The notes below the pieces were generated by a model that did not search any database, had not been told where the DNA came from, and worked only from the letters and a program-made list of their open reading frames with translations. Below, piece after piece: positions 9,123 to 17,013 of a stretch of DNA of 41,687 nt (within the stretch, counting starts at the first letter, position 1; the number at the start of each line of letters is the position of its first letter). Origin of the DNA: an uncultured Collinsella sp. (lineage in GTDB: Bacteria > Actinomycetota > Coriobacteriia > Coriobacteriales > Coriobacteriaceae). The translations under genes and the position numbers were made by a program. The DNA lies in assembly GCA_900541025.1 (NCBI GenBank), contig UQIL01000023.1, positions 1 to 41,687 on the forward strand, in the 5' to 3' direction.

Positions 9123-10091
9123 CTAGTACTTCTCGATGCCCATGTAACGACGCACGTCCGGGTGATGGTCGAACACCTTGCCGCGAGCGGAGCGCAGCTC
9201 ACAGTTCATCGCGTAGAACAGGATTGGATCAAGGAACGCGCGAACGCTTGCCGGTACTTGGTCCATGCCGTACTCCATGGCGTCGAGCACCATAAGAGTG
9301 TCGGTATGGGTCTCGAGGAATGCGAGGGCGCGCTCATCCATGGCTCGGCACTCACTGGAAGACATCTGCAGGAAGTAGAAGACTCCGGGCTCGGTCACCT
9401 CGAAGGGGCCGTGGAAGTACTCGCCGGAGTGGATATAGGCGCAGCTCTGCCACTGCATCTCCATAAGCGAGCAGATAGCGAAGCCATAGGTCTGGCTAAA
9501 CACGGGACCGGATCCCAAGATATACAGGAACTTGTGGTCCTGGCACAGGGCAGCGAAACGGTCGCAAAGTTCGGCGTTGACCTTCTCGCGAGCCGCAGGC
9601 AGGATCCGGTCCATCTTGGCGATGCCTTCGTACATATCGGCAAGGTCAGCATAACCTTCCTGCTGATCCAAGAGCTCGGCAGCGAGAGCCAAAGAGATGC
9701 CGGCGGGTACCTCCGCCTGCGGAACTCCCTCGCCCCACGGATATACCCAGCACGTCCACTCACCGTTATCGATGCCGGAGCCGGCGTTGTCGGTCTGTGC
9801 GATAACGGTTGCGCCCGCCGCCTTGGCGATCGAGCACGCATCGATTACCTCGGGAGTGTTGCCGGAGTGGCTGCAAGCGATAACAAGGGACTTTTCGCCC
9901 AGGCGCTTGGGACGCATGATATCGAACTCGCGGGCGGTATACGCCTCGCTGGCAAACGTAGTCGCCTCGCGCTTGAGCAGCTCGTGGGCGGGCAGCAGGT
10001 CGATGAGGGAGCCGCCGCAGGCAACCCAGAAGACGCTATCGAAACCGCCCTTTTCAGCGATTGCGTCGGCGATAAGATCATGTGCGTTCAT
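9123..10091 (-). CDS. frlB: SIS-domain fructoselysine 6-phosphate deglycase-like protein (FrlB)
   Basis: This 322-aa protein belongs to the sugar-isomerase (SIS) family and should split fructoselysine 6-phosphate into glucose 6-phosphate and lysine. Two SIS lobes are visible: the first with FWVACGGSL and VIACSHSGNTPEVIDAC (Ser-rich phosphosugar loop), the second with YILGSGPVFSQTYGFA, HSGEYFHGPFE and TEPGVF. The C-terminal HPDVRRYMGIEKY matches the end of E. coli FrlB (HNPDERRYYGGLVEY). ATG 10091 is preceded by AAAGGAAG, so the in-frame extension upstream is not used. It lies 98 bp upstream of the kinase gene and 100 bp downstream of the epimerase gene. GlmS-type or arabinose-phosphate isomerases are less likely given the FrlB-like tail. 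Confidence 0.82.
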   Translation of the reverse strand: MNAHDLIADAIAEKGGFDSVFWVACGGSLIDLLPAHELLKREATTFASEAYTAREFDIMRPKRLGEKSLVIACSHSGNTPEVIDACSIAKAAGATVIAQTDNAGSGIDNGEWTCWVYPWGEGVPQAEVPAGISLALAAELLDQQEGYADLADMYEGIAKMDRILPAAREKVNAELCDRFAALCQDHKFLYILGSGPVFSQTYGFAICSLMEMQWQSCAYIHSGEYFHGPFEVTEPGVFYFLQMSSSECRAMDERALAFLETHTDTLMVLDAMEYGMDQVPASVRAFLDPILFYAMNCELRSARGKVFDHHPDVRRYMGIEKY

Positions 10092-10191
10092 TGTTATTCT
10101 TCCTTTCGATACGGCGGACGAATCCGCCAACGTTTACTGCGAGTCTTCTCGTCAAGCGTGTTGACTTCCCCACGCGAATGGGAGCTACGCG

Positions 10192-11049
10192 CTAGTCGAC
10201 AAAATACCTCTCGAAGGCGTCCATGTTGTGCCGGTCCGCTGCTGCGGGATCATCGAAATACCTTCCATCGGTGATCTCCTGACCAAGATAGCCCTCGAAC
10301 CCATGCGCGTTGAGGACGCGTACGAAATCGTCCATACTGTGCTTTCCATCGCCCCAAACCAGATGGCCATATGGGTCGCCATCAATGAAGCGCATGTTCC
10401 TTATGGCACCATCGCCAAACTCAGCAAACCACTCTTCAAGGCTCTCGCCGGCGACTCCCATAGCGGTAGTGTCCACCATTGGAGTAAGGTGCGGGCTGGC
10501 TACTTGGTCAAGCATGCGCCTGGCGTCCGCGAGTGTAACCACCAAGTTGCTCTCTTCCGGCCTCAGGCTCTCCATGCAGAGGGTCACGCCGTGCTCGCCG
10601 GCATAGTCCGCAAGAATCGCCAAGTGCTCGGCAGAGCGCTTCCAAGCCTCCTCGCGGTCCTCGTCCCAATCGCCCCAACCGGAGTTGATGGACATATACG
10701 GGGCGCCGAGCACCTCGGCGAGCTCGATGCCGTGCTTAAAGTAAGCGAGGCTCCGCTGCGCGTGGAGGGGCTTTCTGGCAGCGTACTGCCACGGATACAC
10801 CACGTTCTCCGGACACAGGGAGCTCACGGAGAGTCCGCGGGACTCGATCTTGCGGCGAAGCTCGTCGGCCTCGAAATACCCCGTGTGGTCCAGCGTCACG
10901 TGCGGCTCGGCCGCCCAAAGCTCGATGGTTTTGAAGCCAAGGCGCTGCTGAGCATCAAGGAAGTAATCGAGCGACCACATGATGTAGTGAATGTTCATGC
11001 CGGCGACCTGCTCGCGACGCAGACGGGGTGTGGAAGCGCTTAAATCCAT
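10192..11049 (-). CDS. frlC: Sugar isomerase/epimerase TIM-barrel, FrlC-like
   Basis: This 285-aa protein has the AP-endonuclease-2/xylose-isomerase-like TIM-barrel fold. Metal-binding residues typical of the family are seen in CMESLRPEESNLV (Glu), MVDTTAMG (Asp), RFIDGDPYGH (His) and GYLGQEI (Glu). The pattern LxPxESNxVxxxxxA and the phrase MVD resemble E. coli FrlC, which epimerises psicoselysine to fructoselysine. ATG 11049 has GGAGG 8 nt upstream and is preferred over the GTG at 11058. The gene starts 12 nt after the permease gene, so the two are cotranscribed. A hexulose-6-phosphate or tagatose epimerase is possible, but the operon favours Amadori-sugar epimerisation. Confidence 0.75.
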   Translation of the reverse strand: MDLSASTPRLRREQVAGMNIHYIMWSLDYFLDAQQRLGFKTIELWAAEPHVTLDHTGYFEADELRRKIESRGLSVSSLCPENVVYPWQYAARKPLHAQRSLAYFKHGIELAEVLGAPYMSINSGWGDWDEDREEAWKRSAEHLAILADYAGEHGVTLCMESLRPEESNLVVTLADARRMLDQVASPHLTPMVDTTAMGVAGESLEEWFAEFGDGAIRNMRFIDGDPYGHLVWGDGKHSMDDFVRVLNAHGFEGYLGQEITDGRYFDDPAAADRHNMDAFERYFVD

Positions 11050-11061
11050 GCTGGGCACCTC

Positions 11062-12525
11062 CTACATCGGCAGTAGGCCGGAGATCACAGTCGCGACCAA
11101 TCCGAACAGAACCATGAAGATAAAGAACTTCCAGATGGTCTTCCACCATTGCCCGAAGGAGATCTTCGCCACGGCAAGACCCGCGACGGTCATGCCCGCA
11201 ACGGGGCTGATGGTGTTGACGGTCTGGTTCGCGAACTGCAGAGCGGTGACGGCAGCCCCGGGATTGAGGCCCATAAGCTCGGTCAGCGGGCCCATGACGG
11301 GCATGGTGAGTGCAGCGAGGCCGGAGCTGGAAGGAACCAGCAGCGAAAGCAGGCCGAGGACGATGTACATGAAGGTGGTATAGATGAAGGACGGAGCGCC
11401 CGCAAGGAGTCCGACGAGCCAGTTAAGAATAGAGTCGATGATCATTCCGCCCTCTGCGACGACCAGGATGCCGCGGGCGATGCCGATGATGCAGGCTGCG
11501 TAGGCGAAGTCGGCGATTCCGCGGACGAACTCCTCCGCAATGGTCTTCTCGTCCAGGCCGCCGAGTATGCCGGCAAGAAGGCCCATGGCCAGGAACACCA
11601 TGGAGATCTCGTCCATATACCAGCCCTGGGTAACGAGGCCCCACACGATAACGCCCATGCCGACCGCGAAATCAATGAGGACGAGCTTGTGGCGAAGCGT
11701 GAACTCCTCTTCGATAGAGGCATCGGTGACAGAGAACTCGATGCGCTTCTGCTTATCGTCCTCATAGGTGATGGAGGACTTGGGATCGAGCTTGACGCGG
11801 CGCGCGTAGCGCATGGCCCAGAAAATGCCCGCGGCGGTGAAGATGACCCACAGGATGGCGCGGAGCCAAAGCTGGGGATTTCCCTCGATGCCGATAACGC
11901 CCTGGGCGATCAGCACGTTGAAAGGATCAATAGTGGATGCGCAGTAACCAAGGTTGGGGCCGAGGAAGCAGATGATGAACGCGGTCATGGAGTCATACCC
12001 GATGCTCAGCATGATGGGGATGAAGATCGCGTAGAACGGCAGCGCCTCCTCGGACATGCCGAACGTGGTGCCGCAGATCGAGAGCAGGATCATGGAGATG
12101 GGGATGATCAAGATGTCCTTGTTCTTCAGCTTCTTGATCACGCGGCTCATGCCGGCGTTTAGGGCGTTGGTCTTGGTGACGATGGCGAACGATCCGCCGA
12201 TCAGCAGGACGAACGCGACGACATCGGCCGCAGCCTGAATGCCCTTGGCGGGAGCCTGCAGGACGGCATCGATGCCCTGTCGCAGATCGACGGTCTCCCC
12301 CGTCTCCGAATCGGTGTAGACCTTGTCGACCTCTTGGTACGTTCCGGCTACGGCGACTTCTCGCTCGCCCGCGGCCGTCTGAATGGTCTGGCGGTCGAAC
12401 TGACCCGATGGGACGATCCATGTGAGCACCGCGAAGAACACGATCAGCATGAACGCGATGGTGTACACATGGGGAAGCTGGAGATGGAATCTGCGCTTGG
12501 GCTTCTCCTGTTTGGCATCCGGCAT
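11062..12525 (-). CDS. YfcC-family membrane transporter, probable Amadori-compound uptake permease
   Basis: This 487-aa polytopic membrane protein has about 12 hydrophobic helices and belongs to the YfcC/DcuC-related C4-dicarboxylate/amino-acid permease superfamily. Signs are LPHVYTIAFMLIVFFAVLTW near the N-terminus, the duplicated pattern STIDPFNVLIAQG in the first half and LVPSSSGLAALTMPVMGPL with QTVNTISPVAGMTV in the second. Family members carry amino acids and related zwitterions, which fits an amino-acid-linked sugar. In E. coli the fructoselysine carrier FrlA is an APC-type permease, so this would be a non-homologous replacement. GGAGG lies 6 nt before the start. It is the first structural gene behind the two-operator promoter. 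Confidence 0.8.
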   Translation of the reverse strand: MPDAKQEKPKRRFHLQLPHVYTIAFMLIVFFAVLTWIVPSGQFDRQTIQTAAGEREVAVAGTYQEVDKVYTDSETGETVDLRQGIDAVLQAPAKGIQAAADVVAFVLLIGGSFAIVTKTNALNAGMSRVIKKLKNKDILIIPISMILLSICGTTFGMSEEALPFYAIFIPIMLSIGYDSMTAFIICFLGPNLGYCASTIDPFNVLIAQGVIGIEGNPQLWLRAILWVIFTAAGIFWAMRYARRVKLDPKSSITYEDDKQKRIEFSVTDASIEEEFTLRHKLVLIDFAVGMGVIVWGLVTQGWYMDEISMVFLAMGLLAGILGGLDEKTIAEEFVRGIADFAYAACIIGIARGILVVAEGGMIIDSILNWLVGLLAGAPSFIYTTFMYIVLGLLSLLVPSSSGLAALTMPVMGPLTELMGLNPGAAVTALQFANQTVNTISPVAGMTVAGLAVAKISFGQWWKTIWKFFIFMVLFGLVATVISGLLPM

Positions 12526-12580
12526 TCTTAACCTCCTGCCAGAGCAACGATGCTTGCCAAAAATCCTTCACGTATAGGCA

Positions 12581-12650
12581 AACATCTTAGGTTGTTCTAT
12601 GTATAACCTGCATGAAGGCGTCGGTCAAGAAACATATTAGGTTGTTCTAT
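12581..12650 (-). promoter_or_regulatory. Operon promoter flanked by two direct-repeat operators
   Basis: Two 20-bp direct repeats, AACATNTTAGGTTGTTCTAT on the plus strand, lie at 12581-12600 and 12631-12650. They differ at one position and start exactly 50 bp apart, about five helical turns. Between them, read leftwards, is a promoter: -35 TTGACC (12623-12628), a 17-bp spacer and -10 TATACA (12600-12605). One operator abuts the -35 and the other covers the predicted transcription start. The divergent position of the GntR gene makes its product the likely binder. The repeats and promoter are seen directly; repression is inference. Confidence 0.75.
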
Positions 12651-12722
12651 AAGTGGTAACTTTTACGCGCTAAACGGACCTGCCGCGGCAATACGAGAAC
12701 AGCGCTGTGTGAGACAGAGCCG

Positions 12723-13457
12723 CTAGATATCGAAGCTGTAGCGCGAACCCACGTAGTACTGTCTGCCATAGCAGAAGCGCTCTCCGTTGGAATCGAGAAA
12801 GCCCGCGTTCATGAAGAACAGCGGCTCCCCTACTGGGACCTTGAGCTCGCGGGCGGCATCAATTCCCGCACGGGCGATCTCCAGCCTGCAGGGATCGGAC
12901 GAGCAGGGATACCTACCCGTACGCTCCCCCACGGCCTCGAATATCGAACAATTGGAGAGACCGATATCTTTGAGAAATTCGAATCCATCGACAGGATAGT
13001 AGTTGTTCTCGAACAGGACCGGCACGCCGTCTGCGGTACGCACGCGTGAGACCAAGATGAGGTCAGAGCCTTCATCCAAGCCAAAGAAAGAAGCGAGGTC
13101 GCGATCGGCGGCAACGGTCTTGCGGGCAACGACGCGAGCGCCCGCCTTCATGCCGTTTTCAGCGCATGCTTGGGTAAAACTCTGAACATCGTCCTTCTGA
13201 TGCACCTTGCGAATTATCTTTGTCGCGGTCACAAACGTACCACGCCCCTGCCGCTTGGTGAGATACCCCTCGCCCACAAGCTCCTCTATTGCGCGGCGAA
13301 CCGTGACCCTTCCCACGCCGTACATCTTAGAAAGCTCAAGTTCCGTTGGAATCTGCGAGTCAACGGGATATGTCCCCTGTTCGATATCGCTCTTAAGCAA
13401 ATCGAGCACCTGTTGATACAGCGGGGCGGAAGAGCCCCCATCCAGATGCGCATCCAC
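12723..13457 (-). CDS. GntR/HutC-family transcriptional regulator (FrlR-like)
   Basis: This 244-aa regulator has an N-terminal winged helix (about 8-75, with PLYQQVLDLLKSDIEQG and YGVGRVTVRRAIEELVGEGYL) and a C-terminal UTRA effector domain (about 95-240). UTRA domains sense phosphorylated sugars or amino-acid derivatives, for example FrlR-type control by fructoselysine 6-phosphate. The start codon is a GTG with GGGAG 7 nt upstream; no better ATG exists in frame. It is encoded upstream of and on the same strand as the permease operon, about 200 bp away across the promoter with paired operators. Probable role: local repressor released by the phosphorylated Amadori product. The regulator class is firm; the inducer is inferred. 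Confidence 0.88.
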   Translation of the reverse strand: MDAHLDGGSSAPLYQQVLDLLKSDIEQGTYPVDSQIPTELELSKMYGVGRVTVRRAIEELVGEGYLTKRQGRGTFVTATKIIRKVHQKDDVQSFTQACAENGMKAGARVVARKTVAADRDLASFFGLDEGSDLILVSRVRTADGVPVLFENNYYPVDGFEFLKDIGLSNCSIFEAVGERTGRYPCSSDPCRLEIARAGIDAARELKVPVGEPLFFMNAGFLDSNGERFCYGRQYYVGSRYSFDI

Positions 13458-13524
13458 AAAAACTCTCCCTTTAAGGCGTTCGCGATCTCAACGACTCCAT
13501 TCTACCGCACACGGAAAAATGAGG

Positions 13525-13675
13525 TTAAACACATAGGGGCCCTGCATGTTTGAGCGTATCGGGAATCTGGTCGCTGATTTCGTCCGCATTTGCTTGCGAA
13601 AAACCAAAACGCTCCTCGCGCTTGGCGAACACGGTGAGGCCCGCCGCCTTGCACGCAGCGATCGATGATGCTCGT
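13525..13675 (-). pseudogene. C-terminal remnant of a HAD-superfamily hydrolase
   Basis: About 49 codons ending at 13525 read SSIAACKAAGLTVFAKREER, followed by a Gln/Asp-rich tail. That opening matches HAD motif IV, where (E/D)DS-x-GI-x-AAKAAGM is usual. Everything 5' of this is missing: at 13663-13675 the sequence switches to a copy of the start of the PTS IIB gene, with its ATG mutated to ACG. The fragment therefore marks the edge of the duplicated, rearranged region. It has no start and is probably dead. Confidence 0.6.
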
Positions 13676-13867
13676 GTGATGTTGGCTTCCTTCCTTTGCT
13701 TGCGAGGCGCGTCACTCGTCCTGCTGAGCCGCGGGCCCATCGTTCAGCGTGGCCTGCCTGCGCGGGGTATGCCGGGAATTGATGTAGTCGTATGCGTAGG
13801 CGATCTCCGTGACGGGGACCTCCACGTGGTAATGGGCGGAAATGTCAGAGAAGCTCGTGCGGAATGC
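13663..13867 (-). repeat. Left duplicated block: regulator 3' end plus IIB leader
   Basis: This block is highly similar to 21036-21267. It spans the last 50 or so codons of the regulator, the intergenic GGAAGG ribosome-binding site and the first codons of the IIB gene, whose start is ACG here. The right copy has an extra hairpin (21079-21113) whose left arm and loop are missing here. Confidence 0.85.
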
Positions 13868-16465
13868 CTCGACGAAATCGTTGTGTTCATTGGCGAAGCG
13901 CTGCTCGTCTGCGTAGTTCTCGATGGGGCTTCTGGTCACGAGGCGCTCCACGAGACAACACAGGTGCACGTAGAGCCCCATGCTCACACGAGCGCCAATC
14001 ACGTCTCCGGTGAGCTGCTGGAGCCGCTCCGCGGCACTCTCGATTTCGCCGAAGAGCTTGTTGGGGTTAAGGATTGTGATGGACTCGACCACGTTCCTGA
14101 GGGTCATGTTCTTGACGAGATTCTGGTGGAACGTGCGCAAGCTGTCAGCGTCGAGCAAGCGTGCGAAGGCGCGGTCTATCTGGGCCGTTCCTTCGCCGGC
14201 GATGAGTTCCTCGAGCGAAATGAACGGGACTCCGTCGGCGTGCGGATTGTCCGTGCCGATGACCGAGCGCACGTTGTACTGGGAGAAGGCGGCATCCTCA
14301 GATCCGTTATTGGCGAGCTGCCGCCAGTCAACGGCGACAAGCCGCGCGGGGGACTCGCCAGGCAGGCTCTGCGCCACGAGATCGCGGATCCGCGCAGCTG
14401 CGTCAAGTCCGCCTTCGGAGCAGAAGACAATCGCGTCCGGTCGGGCGTTGCGCGCCACGATGTGATAATTACAGGTGCAAGCTGCCGCAGCATCGTCGAG
14501 AACCTCTCGCACGGAGCGACCCGCGATAAGTCCGGCGCCAACCTCCACCGCAAGGCCGGTAGAGGCGTTGTTTATGATGCCGAGCGTCATGCCGGAGGTG
14601 GATTCCAGACTCTTATAAATATCCTGGAGCGATCCCATGTCCACGAGGATGACGACCTCGTCTGCGTAGGAGAAGCGGTCGATGATTTGCTGAAGAGGAA
14701 CAGCGACGTCCGTAACCTTCTGGTCGTAGGGCATGTCGATGGCCTCGAAGACCCTCGTGTCAAGAATCCGATTGGCGGCGTCGGCGATGCTCGTGGCGGT
14801 CGAGTAGCCATGACTGAGGACGATACCGACGCTCCGACGACGCTTAGACGGGTCGAGTGCGAGTGCCGCATGCGCAAGGACGAGCAGACACGTGAGATCG
14901 TCGAGTGCGATGCCGAGCGTGGCCTTGAGTTCATCAGCGATGCAGGCGCAGACAGTAACGGCAAAGCGGTTGCGCTGGGCCACGACGCCGCGCATGCCGG
15001 AAAGCTCGCTTGCATGGGAGCTCTTCCAACGCGAGAGGCTTGCGGGCGGCCACAGCTGGAGGCAGATGCCCTGGGCGATTAGATGCGAGCTCTTTCGGGA
15101 CAAATCGATCGAGTAGAGTTCGTTCACGGAAGTGACGACGCTGTCGGCGATCTGCTCGTATGCGTCGGACTTCGAGCGGCCCGGGTTTTGCCCGAACGCC
15201 AGGTAGTCCTCGAGGTCGCGGGCTCGCTCCACCAGCTGAGCGCTGCACGCGCCCCCATCAAGCGTGCCTTCGCGATAGCTCTCGTATGGCTCCAGCATGG
15301 CGTCGAGTACATGCCGTGCGCGGTCGTCCGCCTGGCTTTGGATGCTCCGGGTGGTGTCGATGAGCTGCATGTCGTTCTCGCTGCGCTCGAGTGCGGAGCC
15401 GGCAAGGATTGCGGAGGGAAGCTGGTAGGTGCGAATCTCCAGGCTGTCACCCTTCGTGTCTAGATAGGCCTCGGCGCAACAGTTGGTGATGCAGTCGCGC
15501 AGGCCGCGTACGTTCTCCTCGAAGTTGGTGCCGGCGAGGGCTCGGAAGGCTCCGCGACTTATGAGGATGTCGCGTCCTATGCGTCGGCCCTCCTCCTTGA
15601 GGAAGTGGAGAGTCAGTTCCTCACGCTCCTCCTGGGTGCGCTCGCGCAGAGACGGCACCTGGGCGGACATGGGGATGCGACGCGTGAGGCTGCGGCACTC
15701 GGTACTGTCTGCCTCGTTTGAGGTGGCAAAGATAAGGCGCACAGCAGGGGCTGGCACAATGGCGCCCGCCTGTGCGGAGGCCCACTCCAAGAGCGCGTCC
15801 TGGGCAGCGGGTGAGAGGGCGTCGACGTCCTTGAGATAAACGATGCCGCCGCTCGCCCGATCTGCAGGCCCGCCATCTGCGCACAGGTCGTGAGTGAGCG
15901 CGCGGGCATCGTCTGCGTAATGCGAGCAGTCGATGCTCACAAGCTTGGCTTCCTGCTGCAGGACGCCGACGTTCTTGCCGTATTCGAGGGCAAGTTCGGC
16001 GAGTAGACCCTTGCCGGTTCCCGAGGCGCCACAGAGCAGGATGGGCAGGCCAGCTGGCGGGTACTTGAGCGCGGCGCAGAGCTGGCTGATGCAGGGCGCA
16101 AGGCTCAGCTCGTGACCGATTGCGCGGTCGAAGTCGAGTCGCTCGCCGTTTCCGAGCGTGGCGAAGAGCTGCTCGACCGAAGGGTAGGTGCTACGCTCAA
16201 TGCGAGACTGGAAGAAGCGTTCGAGGGAGCGGCGGTGGAAGTAGCACACCGGTCGTGCCCCTGCTTTCACCACGAGGCCAGCGCGCACGAGCTCGTTGAG
16301 ATACTGACTTGCCAGGCTGCGCGAGATGGCGAGCGAGTCGGTTATAGATGCCGTGGTGAAGTGGTCGAGACGGTTCTGGATGCGCCCGCCCCGCGTGCTG
16401 CCAAGCTCGCGCGTGATGCGATCGAGGTAGGCAAGCAGGTCTTTCTGTGTCTCGGGGATGTTCAT
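13712..16465 (-). CDS. LevR/DagR-like PTS-controlled AAA+ transcriptional activator
   Basis: This 917-aa regulator starts at MNIPETQ, with AAGGAGG 9 nt upstream. Domains in order: winged helix (about 5-80), AAA+ domain with Walker A GASGTGKG (146-153) and Walker B-like VYLKDVDAL (209-217), PRD (about 440-540), mannose-type EIIA-like domain with SHGYSTATS (His552), EIIB-like domain (about 690-790, FCSEGGLD), and a second PRD (about 810-900, GLYVHLCCLVERL). LevR-type proteins activate mannose-family PTS operons and are tuned by phosphorylation of PRD and EIIA histidines. The loop that carries GAFTGA in sigma-54 activators reads ALTHDLCADGG here, so contact with sigma-54 is doubtful. It probably controls the PTS/GH32 operon upstream on the same strand. 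Confidence 0.85.
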   Translation of the reverse strand: MNIPETQKDLLAYLDRITRELGSTRGGRIQNRLDHFTTASITDSLAISRSLASQYLNELVRAGLVVKAGARPVCYFHRRSLERFFQSRIERSTYPSVEQLFATLGNGERLDFDRAIGHELSLAPCISQLCAALKYPPAGLPILLCGASGTGKGLLAELALEYGKNVGVLQQEAKLVSIDCSHYADDARALTHDLCADGGPADRASGGIVYLKDVDALSPAAQDALLEWASAQAGAIVPAPAVRLIFATSNEADSTECRSLTRRIPMSAQVPSLRERTQEEREELTLHFLKEEGRRIGRDILISRGAFRALAGTNFEENVRGLRDCITNCCAEAYLDTKGDSLEIRTYQLPSAILAGSALERSENDMQLIDTTRSIQSQADDRARHVLDAMLEPYESYREGTLDGGACSAQLVERARDLEDYLAFGQNPGRSKSDAYEQIADSVVTSVNELYSIDLSRKSSHLIAQGICLQLWPPASLSRWKSSHASELSGMRGVVAQRNRFAVTVCACIADELKATLGIALDDLTCLLVLAHAALALDPSKRRRSVGIVLSHGYSTATSIADAANRILDTRVFEAIDMPYDQKVTDVAVPLQQIIDRFSYADEVVILVDMGSLQDIYKSLESTSGMTLGIINNASTGLAVEVGAGLIAGRSVREVLDDAAAACTCNYHIVARNARPDAIVFCSEGGLDAAARIRDLVAQSLPGESPARLVAVDWRQLANNGSEDAAFSQYNVRSVIGTDNPHADGVPFISLEELIAGEGTAQIDRAFARLLDADSLRTFHQNLVKNMTLRNVVESITILNPNKLFGEIESAAERLQQLTGDVIGARVSMGLYVHLCCLVERLVTRSPIENYADEQRFANEHNDFVEAFRTSFSDISAHYHVEVPVTEIAYAYDYINSRHTPRRQATLNDGPAAQQDE

Positions 16466-16681
16466 GCGGCTGGTCCTCCTTTCGTCCCACACCTTACGGG
16501 CGGGGTGGTGCTCGGGACGGGTTGGCGCCCGCGTTTTGTCACGGGCACGTGAACTTCGGCACTCCATGATACATCTGTAGTGGCATATGGCGACTTCTCG
16601 ACACCTGCGCTCGACACAGCGAGCGGCAACAGCGCTGTCCGCCGAGCGCCTCACGGGCGTATCCCAACCGTAGGAGTGCGC
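16408..16681 (-). repeat. Left duplicated block: regulator 5' end plus promoter region
   Basis: This block is highly similar to 21262-21514. It covers the first 19 or so codons of the regulator, its ribosome-binding site and about 215 bp of upstream DNA. Similarity stops abruptly after AGTGCGC at 16681 (21514 in the other copy). The shared upstream part presumably contains the regulator's promoter. Confidence 0.85.
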
Positions 16682-16867
16682 TTTGCCACCTTTGACTGCC
16701 TCCCTGTCGGCAAGCGGCTCGCCGTTCGCTCCGTCTCTGACCACATCGCTCGAATCGACTCTGCCGCCGGCGCTGTGGTGGCCGTCGTGCCCGCAAAGGT
16801 CATCAAGCAGGCCGACGAGGTCACCGCGGGCAAGGTCTCCCTCGTCGACGCACTCAGGAATCTGTAG
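16682..16867 (+). pseudogene. C-terminal remnant of an unidentified gene
   Basis: Directly after the duplication boundary, a plus-strand frame of about 60 codons ends at 16867 with RLAVRSVSDHIARID and KVSLVDALRNL. Codon use looks coding and a hairpin (GCGAGGC at 16868-16874 with GCCTCGC at 16885-16891) follows the stop, so this is likely the tail of a real gene whose 5' part was lost in the rearrangement. I do not recognise the family. Confidence 0.4.
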
Positions 16868-16933
16868 GCGAGGCCCCTAAGGCCGCCTCGCTGTCGGCAG
16901 CCCGGGGCCATGTGCCATCAGGGCACAGGACGA

Positions 16934-16977
16934 GTCCGGTCGCCGGAATGCGGCCGGACCCGTTGTTCGCGTGTTTT
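16934..16977 (+). terminator. Terminator-like hairpin
   Basis: A 10-bp stem with one G-U pair (16934-16943 with 16950-16959) has a 6-nt loop and is followed by GTTGTT and GTTTT. It faces the plus strand, so it fits the broken plus-strand gene to its left; it may also slow transcripts leaving the GH32 gene. Confidence 0.55.
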
Positions 16978-17013
16978 GCTGGGGGAGTCGCTGTGGCGAC
17001 GAGGTTCACTGGC

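Noticed and set aside
13550..15082. A 510-codon plus-strand frame opposite the LevR-like regulator
   Set aside because: It is the complement of a well-conserved multidomain gene and shows no motif of its own.
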